Assembly: GCA_024226515.1 (NCBI GenBank)
Contig: JAAELQ010000150.1
Coordinates: forward strand, 1-38,045
Length of the DNA: 38,045 bases
From: a bacterium
GTDB taxonomy: Bacteria > Acidobacteriota > Polarisedimenticolia > Polarisedimenticolales > Polarisedimenticolaceae
Reading direction: 5' to 3'
A program made the position numbers and the translations under genes. Below are positions 32,190 to 38,045 of the stretch, in pieces. The number at the start of each line of letters is the position of its first letter. Position 1 is the first letter of the stretch. A model generated the notes under the pieces. That model worked only from the letters and a program-made list of their open reading frames with translations. It was not told where the DNA came from and did no database searches.

Positions 32190-33641
32190 ATGAGTCTCTC
32201 GACGCTACCGACGGACCCGGCCGCCTCGGCCGAGCTCCTCGCGCCGCTGCTGAACGCTACGGGAGCCGAGCTGGACCGCGTGCTGACGGGAACCCCGCAG
32301 AACCTGTTGGAGGCCCGGCGCTGGATCGTCTCCGAGCTGGGGTTCGAGCCCGAGGCGGAGATCCTGCAGACGCTGGTCAAGATCGCCGCGAATCCGTGGG
32401 CCGAGAAGCGACTCGATCCCGTGGTGCGCCACCTGGCGGCGCTGCACATGCTCGCCCAGCGCGAGCTGTCCGCGTTCTGGGATTCCACCGAGTGGCCGTC
32501 GTGTCACGCCGAGGCGTACCCGGCGCTGCTGCAGCAGTCGCAGGAAGCCGAGGCGAAACTGGAAGCGTTGCTGACACAGACGGAGGCTCTCGAGAAGGCC
32601 GACCTCGCGTTGTTGCAGAACGTGCTGAGCGTCTTCAGCGTGCCGCGCGAACGTCTGGAGGCCACGATGCTGCTGGCTCCGGAGCTGGGCAGACTGCGCC
32701 AGGCCGCCCTCGCCGGTCGACTCGCGGAGCACGCCCCGCGGCTCGGCGCCGCGGATCTGGCGCTGCTGCGCGGCGAGCTCGACGGTGACGATGCCCTCGC
32801 CGAACGACTGCGCGTCGTCGCCATGCGTTCCGTGATCTTCTCGGATCTGGCGCTCGATCAGAAGACCATCACGGCCGACGAACGTACGCAGCGTCTCGAG
32901 CGAGACCGCGACACGTACCAGGTTCTCGCCGCTCACCTGCAGGTGGCGCAGGATTCCGCCCTGCAGCAGGGCAACGACCCGCTGTCCCAGGCGGTGTCCG
33001 GGATCCAGCGCGAGGTGTTCTCGGTCTACCTCAAGCTGACCACCGCCCTGCGCGGCGGAGATCCCCAGGCGGGAGCGCAGCCCTCCGCCACCGAGCTCGA
33101 GTCGCTGCGCGCCAGGGTCGCCGCGGCCGAGCAGGAGGCGCAGAAAGTCCGGTCCGAATCGGTCGACCCCGAGCAGGTCGTGCTCGACGCGTTGACGGGC
33201 ATGAAGGACCGTCGGACGCGCCCCGCCGAGACGATGCCCGACGGCTACGAACAGCTGCAGCGCGAGCGCAAGACGCGCTTCGTGCTGGTCGCCGTCGCCG
33301 GAGCGCTGGCCGTCGGCGTTCTCGTCTCGTTCCTGCTGCGCACGCAGTCGAGCGGTGCGATCGAGGTGACGCCCGCCGACTTCTCGATCATGGCGGTCAG
33401 CGAGGCCAAACCGGTCGGGAAGATGCTCTACACGCGCGTCACGGGCTGGAGCGAGCTGGCGCTACCCGAGCGGATGGACAGGGTGCAGGAGATGGGACGT
33501 CTCGCGGCCGCCAAGGGGTTCCGTCTGGTCTACGTCGTCGACCACGTCGGCGAGAATGTCGCTGTCTGGTCGAGACAGAACGGTGCCAGGCTGGTCGGCG
33601 AGCCGGGAGCTCCCGGCTCGGCAGCCGGGGCCGGGAGCTGA
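32190..33641 (+). CDS. Single-span membrane protein with helical cytoplasmic part, unknown
   Basis: A 483-residue protein. The first ~360 residues are largely alpha-helical and soluble (LLEARRWIVSELGF, RTQRLERDRDTYQVLAAHLQ, ARVAAAEQEAQKVRSES), with a helix at ~361-382 (FVLVAVAGALAVGVLVSFLL) and a ~100-residue C-terminal domain that would lie outside the membrane (ITGWSELALPERMDR-like, GFRLVYVVDHVGENVAVWS). No signal peptide, so the N-terminal part stays inside. GGAGGA precedes the ATG, three bases after the pseudopilin stop. Not recognised. A 22-bp palindrome is present at its 3' end. Confidence 0.7.
   Translation: MSLSTLPTDPAASAELLAPLLNATGAELDRVLTGTPQNLLEARRWIVSELGFEPEAEILQTLVKIAANPWAEKRLDPVVRHLAALHMLAQRELSAFWDSTEWPSCHAEAYPALLQQSQEAEAKLEALLTQTEALEKADLALLQNVLSVFSVPRERLEATMLLAPELGRLRQAALAGRLAEHAPRLGAADLALLRGELDGDDALAERLRVVAMRSVIFSDLALDQKTITADERTQRLERDRDTYQVLAAHLQVAQDSALQQGNDPLSQAVSGIQREVFSVYLKLTTALRGGDPQAGAQPSATELESLRARVAAAEQEAQKVRSESVDPEQVVLDALTGMKDRRTRPAETMPDGYEQLQRERKTRFVLVAVAGALAVGVLVSFLLRTQSSGAIEVTPADFSIMAVSEAKPVGKMLYTRVTGWSELALPERMDRVQEMGRLAAAKGFRLVYVVDHVGENVAVWSRQNGARLVGEPGAPGSAAGAGS
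33599..33620. repeat. 22-bp perfect palindrome at 3' end of CDS
   Basis: CGAGCCGGGAG followed by CTCCCGGCTCG, no loop. It is inside the last codons of the membrane-protein gene, near the convergent thiolase stop. There is no T-run, so a terminator role is doubtful. Confidence 0.6.
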
Positions 33642-33675
33642 GTGACGGGTCGATCCCGCGAAGCGTTCCGCCCGG

Positions 33676-34878
33676 TCAACCCACCTTGAGCACGACGGCC
33701 GCCGCGGTGTCGCCCGCGGCGCAGCCGACGAACAGGGCGTGCCCGCCCCCGGCCGCTGCCAGCTCCTCGATCGCCTCGATCACGAGGCGCATGCCGGTCG
33801 GGCCCTGCGGGTGGCCGAAGATCAACGACGAACCGTAGTTGTTGAACCCCTCGGCCGCGATGCCCATCTCGCGCGCGAAGTAGATGTCGTTGACGGCGAA
33901 CGGATTGTGCGTCTTGATCGCCTTCATCTGTTTGATGTCCATGCCGGCGGCCACGAGCGCGCGCTGCGCGGCCGGCACCGTCGCCTTGGCCATGAAGCCC
34001 TTCTGCGTGCGCGCCTCGCCGTAGGACAGCAGTTGCACGTCGAGGTCGGCGTTGCGCGAGAGCTTCTTCGCGCGATCCCGCGAGGTGATCACGACGCCGC
34101 AGCTGCCGTCGGCCGGGTGCGTCTGGCTGCCGAAGGTCACCGTGCCGTCGCGCAGCACGGGGCGCAGCGCGGCCAGCCCCTCGGCGTTCGTCTCGAACAC
34201 GCCCTCGTCGCCGTCGGCGCTGGCCACCACCTTGCGACCCTTGGCGTCCAGCACCTCGAACGGCCGGATCATGTAGCGGCGCTGGAACGCGGCGTCGTCG
34301 GCCAGTGCCTGCTTGTATTGCTCGAAACGCACCAGCGTCAGTGCGTCTTGCTCCTCGCGCGTGATGTTCTCTTCGCGGGCGACGTTCTCGGCCGTCTCGA
34401 TCATGGCGTTGCGCGCCCACGGATCGTTGCCGAAGCTGTCCATCACCCAGTCTTCTTTCGCGCCGGTGCCGCCGGGCCCCTTGGGGTTCGGGTAGTAGAT
34501 GTGCGGTCCGTTGCTGCAGCGATCGGTGGTGATGCCGAACACCGTGCGTTCGCCGCTGACCTCGACCTCGGAGGCGGCCGTCGCCAGGGTGCGCGCACCG
34601 GTCGCGCAGGCCTGCGCGACCATCGTTCCGGTGACGTTGTCGTTGCCCAGCAGCGCCGCCAGCCAGGGGGTGCCGTACAGCGTCGACTTTTGCGGAACGG
34701 TCATTCCCAGCACGACGGAATCGCACGCGTCGGCGGGGATGTCGCGCGTCGCCAGCGCCTTGCGCGTCGCCTGCGCGGCGAGCGAAACCGCGTGAGTCGT
34801 GGAGAGGGCACCCTGCCACTTGCAGAACGGAGTGCTCCAGTACGCACCATAGGGAACGAACGCCTTGTCGAAACGCAT
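33676..34878 (-). CDS. Thiolase-family acyl-CoA acetyltransferase
   Basis: A 400-residue thiolase. Start ATG 34878 after CAGGAGAG. The nucleophile C91 is in MVAQACATGARTL. The later catalytic motifs are present in variant form: KTHNPFAVND (about 320) in place of NEAFA, GHPQGPTGMR (about 355), and GCAAGDTAAA (about 385) in place of CGGG. Such enzymes cleave 3-ketoacyl-CoA with CoA or condense two acyl-CoA. No beta-oxidation partner is adjacent. A REP-like palindrome sits in its 5' leader, 21 bases upstream of the start. Confidence 0.88.
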   Translation of the reverse strand: MRFDKAFVPYGAYWSTPFCKWQGALSTTHAVSLAAQATRKALATRDIPADACDSVVLGMTVPQKSTLYGTPWLAALLGNDNVTGTMVAQACATGARTLATAASEVEVSGERTVFGITTDRCSNGPHIYYPNPKGPGGTGAKEDWVMDSFGNDPWARNAMIETAENVAREENITREEQDALTLVRFEQYKQALADDAAFQRRYMIRPFEVLDAKGRKVVASADGDEGVFETNAEGLAALRPVLRDGTVTFGSQTHPADGSCGVVITSRDRAKKLSRNADLDVQLLSYGEARTQKGFMAKATVPAAQRALVAAGMDIKQMKAIKTHNPFAVNDIYFAREMGIAAEGFNNYGSSLIFGHPQGPTGMRLVIEAIEELAAAGGGHALFVGCAAGDTAAAVVLKVG

Positions 34879-34899
34879 GAGTTCTCTCCTGAATCCAGA

Positions 34900-34982
34900 G
34901 GGGTCAGACTGTGCATTGTGCACCATCGCCGTTCCGACGCCCAACGGCGTACCCGGGCGTGCACAATGCACGGTCTGACCCC
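34900..34982. repeat. REP-like palindrome, copy 2
   Basis: Arms 34900-34922 and 34960-34982 are reverse complements over 22 of 23 bases, the exception being a G-U-type change. Both contain GGGGTCAGAC(T/C). The 37-base loop is unrelated. The core is the same as at 27061-27116. It sits between the thiolase (minus) start and the DUF429 gene (plus) start, so it could affect both. Confidence 0.82.
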
Positions 34983-35027
34983 ATAGCCGCTCTTGAATGC
35001 CCGGGCCCGCGCCACTATTCTTCTTCC

Positions 35028-36347
35028 ATGCCTCCCAAAGAGATGCGTCGGCGCTCGCGTTGGATCTTGCGCGCCATGGAGTGGAACGACGGCAAGGCCC
35101 GTTATCCGAACCTGTGGCACGAGGGGATGCCGGCGCACGTCCTGGCGTCCGGCCGCGTCGCCGGCCGATTGCGGCTGGGGGACCTGATCGCGGTCTACTA
35201 CCCGGCGAGCGAGAAGCACTCGAAACGGTCGGAGAGTTTTGTCGGTATCTCCCGCGTCGCGGGGCTGCGCCGGTCGCATGAACGCGAGATGGCCTGGGTC
35301 GACCTCGAGACGGCGCATCGCTTCCGTCCGGCGTTGAAACTCGACGAGCAGCCGCGGCGCGTGTTTCTGTGTTGCGACCCGGGTTGGCCCGACGAGGAGG
35401 TACGCCTCTTCGAACAGGTGTTCGACGCGGCGGTGGCGGCCGGCTGGAAACCGAGCGACGACGAGGCCCGGCCGGTCGATCCGCGAGAGCCGCCGCGGCC
35501 CGCGGCGGAGGCGCGGACCGAGGCACCGGCCGAGAAGCAGCGCAAGGAGAACGCGCGCTACTTCGCGGGAGTCAACTACAGCGGCGACATGCGCGACCCG
35601 CGCGACGGAACATGGCTCGCGATTGCCGAGTGCGTCGAGGGACGCCTGCGTGTGACGCGGCTCGAGGCGACCGGTCGCACCGGACTGCAGGGCTATCTTC
35701 GCGATCCCGACCACGTCCTGACATACGTCGAGGCGATCGGGTTGGACTTTCCGTTCGGGTTACCGGTGGAGTTCTCCGAGAGTCTGATGGGCTCGCCCTT
35801 TCCGGACGAGGGCTGGTGGGCGCTGGCGCGCAGGTTCGAGAAGCTCTCGCGACCCGACTATCTCGTGGCGATCGACGAATACCGTCGCGACCACGGCGAA
35901 CCCAAACGCCTGACCGACGAGCGCGCCGGAGCGTCTTCCCCGTTACACCGCGTCGAACCGGACCTGGCACCGATGGCCTATCACGGGATCCGCATGATCG
36001 CCGAGGATCGGTCGCGTTTCTCGCTGCGCCCGTTCGAGACCGCGCAGGGCAAGCTGCTGCTGGAGGTCTATCCGCACGGCGCGATCGAACGGCTGCACCC
36101 CGGGATCGGCGACGGCGCACGTCGCCCGGCGATCGTCGGGGCGCTCGCGGCGGTGGACGATCTTCCGGTCGAGTTCGAGGGCTTCGATCAGGCGTGTCTG
36201 CGCAGCCCCAGCGCGCTCGACGCGGTCGTCGCCGCGCGCTGCGCGGCGCAGGCGGTGCTCAGCGGCGAGGCGGAGCGCCCGGCGGACGAGCTGGCCCCGG
36301 GCCAGGGCGAACGGCTGCGCCGCGAAGGCTGGATCTACGGCCTCTAG
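35028..36347 (+). CDS. EVE/PUA-like domain fused to DUF429 predicted nuclease
   Basis: A 439-residue cytoplasmic protein. Residues 1-150 are an EVE/PUA-like domain by pattern: RWILRAMEWNDGKARYPNLW, LRLGDLIAVYYPASEKHSK, FVGISRVAG, WVDLETAHRFRPAL ('GD...~Y~......~~G...~'). A linker rich in Pro, Arg and Glu runs ~150-185. The C-terminal ~185-435 is DUF429: FAGVNYSGDMRDPRDGTWLA, AIGLDFPFGLPVEF (acidic Asp in a strand, as in RNase H-like folds), and GKLLLEVYPHGAIERLHPG. The ATG at 35028 lies just downstream of the REP-like palindrome; earlier in-frame codons run through that palindrome and were excluded. Confidence 0.72.
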   Translation: MPPKEMRRRSRWILRAMEWNDGKARYPNLWHEGMPAHVLASGRVAGRLRLGDLIAVYYPASEKHSKRSESFVGISRVAGLRRSHEREMAWVDLETAHRFRPALKLDEQPRRVFLCCDPGWPDEEVRLFEQVFDAAVAAGWKPSDDEARPVDPREPPRPAAEARTEAPAEKQRKENARYFAGVNYSGDMRDPRDGTWLAIAECVEGRLRVTRLEATGRTGLQGYLRDPDHVLTYVEAIGLDFPFGLPVEFSESLMGSPFPDEGWWALARRFEKLSRPDYLVAIDEYRRDHGEPKRLTDERAGASSPLHRVEPDLAPMAYHGIRMIAEDRSRFSLRPFETAQGKLLLEVYPHGAIERLHPGIGDGARRPAIVGALAAVDDLPVEFEGFDQACLRSPSALDAVVAARCAAQAVLSGEAERPADELAPGQGERLRREGWIYGL

Positions 36348-36492
36348 CTGCGCCGCGCGACCATCGCCGTCATGCCCAATCGCCGGAGTTTACACGTCTC
36401 GGGCGGCCGCACGAGCGAAGTTCTTCCGACGGCTCGCAAACATGCGCTTCTGGTAGACTCCCCGGGCCTCATGCACGAGGAGGAGGGCTGAC

Positions 36493-38028
36493 ATGGCGGC
36501 GGAGTCCAACGGCGGGTTTCTGAACAAGGCGCTGAACGTGATCGAGGTCGCGGGAAACAAGCTCCCCGACCCGGCGGTGTTGTTCCTGATTCTGATGTCC
36601 GGAGTGTGGCTCCTCTCGTGGCCGCTGTCGTTCGTCGACTTCAACGCGCAGCATCCCGTGACCGGCGAGGCGGTCGTGGTCGCCAATCAGGTCAGCGGGC
36701 AGGGTCTGGCCACCCTGATGACCAGCATGGTCAGTACGTTCGTCAACTTCGCGCCGCTCGGCGTGGTGCTGGTAGCCCTGCTGGGCATCGGCGTCGCCGA
36801 GCACACCGGGTTCATCGGTACCGTCCTGCGCAAGGTGCTGTCCATCACGCCCAAGGGCCTGTTGACGCCGATGGTCATCCTCGTCGGCATCGCCAGCCAC
36901 TACGCGGTCGACGCGGGCTACGTGCTGGTGATTCCTCTGGGCGGCATCATCTTCTATGCCGCTGGGCGTCACCCACTGGCGGGCATCGCCGCGGCGTTCG
37001 CCGGCGTCTCGGGCGGTTTCTCCGCCAACTTCTGGATTCCGAGCGCGCTCGATCCGCTGCTGCAGGGCTTCACGCTGAGCGCCGCGCAGCTGCTCGACCC
37101 CGACGTCAACGTCAACGTCCTGTGCAACAATGTCTTCACGGCCGCGTCGACCGTTCTCGTGGCGATCATGGGCTGGGTGCTGACGGACAAGCTGATCGAG
37201 CCGCGCGTGTCCAAGATCGCGATCGACGGCGACCCCGACGACATGCCCAAGCTCGAGACGGTGACGCCCGCCGAGACCCGCGGCATGTTCGCCGCGCTGG
37301 CCTCGATCGTCGTCGGCGTGATCCTGCTGGTCGTCTGGCTCTGGCCCCAGGACTCCGCCCTGCGTCTGGACGGCAAGATCTCGGACTTCCACGCGCCGAT
37401 CATGCAGTCGATCGTGCCGTTGATCTTCCTCTTCTTCCTCGTCCCTGCCGTGATCCACGGCTATGTCTCCGGCTCGGTCAAATCGCACCGCGACATCATC
37501 AAGGGCATGACGAAGTCGATGAGCGACATGGGCTACTACCTGGTGCTGGCCTTCTTCTGCTCGCTGTTCATCTGGGTCTTCAACCAGTCGAACATCGGCG
37601 TGCTGCTGTCGATCAAGGGCGCAGACGTGCTGAAGGCGATGAACATGCCGGGCCCGGTGACCCTGTTCGGCATCATCATGCTGGTCGGTTCGGTGAACCT
37701 GCTGGTCGGCTCCGCGTCGGCCAAGTGGGGATTGATCTCGCCCGTCTTCGTCCCGATGCTGATGCAGATCGGCATCTCGCCCGACCTGACCCAGGCGGCC
37801 TACCGTGTCGGCGACTCGACGACGAACATCATCACGCCGCTGATGCCCTACTTCCCGCTGGTCGTCGTCTTCTGCCAGCGCTACGTGAAGAAGACCGGCA
37901 TCGGCACGCTCGTGTCGTTGATGCTGCCCTACAGCATCACGATGTTCTTCGGCTGGTCGCTGCTGCTGATCCTGTTCTGGGTGCTCGGGATCCCGCTGGG
38001 CGCGGTGTCGACGTACACCTACCCGTAG
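36493..38028 (+). CDS. AbgT-family transporter (p-aminobenzoyl-glutamate type)
   Basis: A 511-residue polytopic inner-membrane protein with GAGGAGGAGGG before the ATG. It matches the AbgT/YdaH family: LNVIEVAGNKLPDPAVLFLI at the start, VNFAPLGVVLVALLGIGVAE, ASHYAVDAGYVLVIPLGG, SASAKWGLISPVFVPMLMQI, and AYRVGDSTTNIITPLMPYFP. The family carries p-aminobenzoyl-glutamate or effluxes sulfonamides; there is no AbgA/AbgB hydrolase beside it, so the substrate is uncertain. A TAGACT -10-like site is at 36454-36459. Downstream only 17 bases remain in the window. Confidence 0.92.
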   Translation: MAAESNGGFLNKALNVIEVAGNKLPDPAVLFLILMSGVWLLSWPLSFVDFNAQHPVTGEAVVVANQVSGQGLATLMTSMVSTFVNFAPLGVVLVALLGIGVAEHTGFIGTVLRKVLSITPKGLLTPMVILVGIASHYAVDAGYVLVIPLGGIIFYAAGRHPLAGIAAAFAGVSGGFSANFWIPSALDPLLQGFTLSAAQLLDPDVNVNVLCNNVFTAASTVLVAIMGWVLTDKLIEPRVSKIAIDGDPDDMPKLETVTPAETRGMFAALASIVVGVILLVVWLWPQDSALRLDGKISDFHAPIMQSIVPLIFLFFLVPAVIHGYVSGSVKSHRDIIKGMTKSMSDMGYYLVLAFFCSLFIWVFNQSNIGVLLSIKGADVLKAMNMPGPVTLFGIIMLVGSVNLLVGSASAKWGLISPVFVPMLMQIGISPDLTQAAYRVGDSTTNIITPLMPYFPLVVVFCQRYVKKTGIGTLVSLMLPYSITMFFGWSLLLILFWVLGIPLGAVSTYTYP

Positions 38029-38045
38029 TCCGCGACGGGCTCTAG

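Noticed and set aside
35028..35180. Longer start for the EVE-like/DUF429 gene from 34911
   Set aside because: The added codons run through the REP-like palindrome and give an improbable sequence.
1..38045. tRNA genes, CRISPR arrays, prophage genes, integrases
   Set aside because: None were recognised by eye on either strand; a tRNAscan or CRISPR search would be decisive.

Overview
This is a GC-rich window from a Gram-negative bacterium: it encodes several outer-membrane barrels, an OmpA-type protein, lipoproteins and type IV minor pilins. No marker gene fixes the taxon. Several secreted proteins carry a cysteine-containing fibronectin-like module, combined with BNR or lamin-tail domains and thrombospondin-type-3-like calcium repeats. 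From general knowledge this style recalls uncultured Acidobacteriota or related groups, but that is only an inference.

Layout. 1-314 is the N-terminal part of dprA (minus), divergent from a STAS anti-sigma-factor antagonist (621-983). 1049-9021 holds a secreted PQQ-type sugar dehydrogenase, a DUF481 barrel, a second barrel, an MscS channel, a lamin-tail protein, a short thioredoxin-like lipoprotein read through an in-frame TGA (a probable selenoprotein), and a metallo-beta-lactamase-fold lipoprotein. 9062-11842 is a large BNR-repeat lipoprotein. 11977-13786 is an LsrF-like aldolase/thiolase overlapping a zinc alcohol dehydrogenase. 13976-18287 is a DUF4252-like lipoprotein followed by a minor-pilin operon (FimT/GspH, PilV, PilW and PilX types). 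A DXD glycosyltransferase, a coiled-coil OmpA protein with a good terminator, a small membrane protein and a USP-USP-DUF389 protein follow, to 23578. The 23579-23943 gap holds a candidate structured RNA on the minus strand with its own terminator.

23944-26560 encodes a secreted S1/P1 nuclease, a phosphodiesterase/nucleotide pyrophosphatase-type enzyme and a small parvulin. On the minus strand at 26561-27026 lies a decayed cysteine locus: a 27-residue cysteine-rich leader peptide, a terminator with alternative pairing partners, and a cysteine synthase remnant that is frameshifted and internally deleted. A REP-like palindrome separates it from a vWA-domain protein (27122-28735). Then come an exported hypothetical protein, an NnrS protein, a three-gene HAMP / pseudopilin / membrane-protein operon (30980-33641), a thiolase, a second copy of the REP-like palindrome, an EVE-like plus DUF429 fusion and an AbgT transporter (to 38028).

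The items most worth following are the UGA-containing lipoprotein with its downstream hairpin, the cysteine attenuator left beside a broken cysteine synthase, and two candidate structured RNAs (13803-13915 and 23581-23860).
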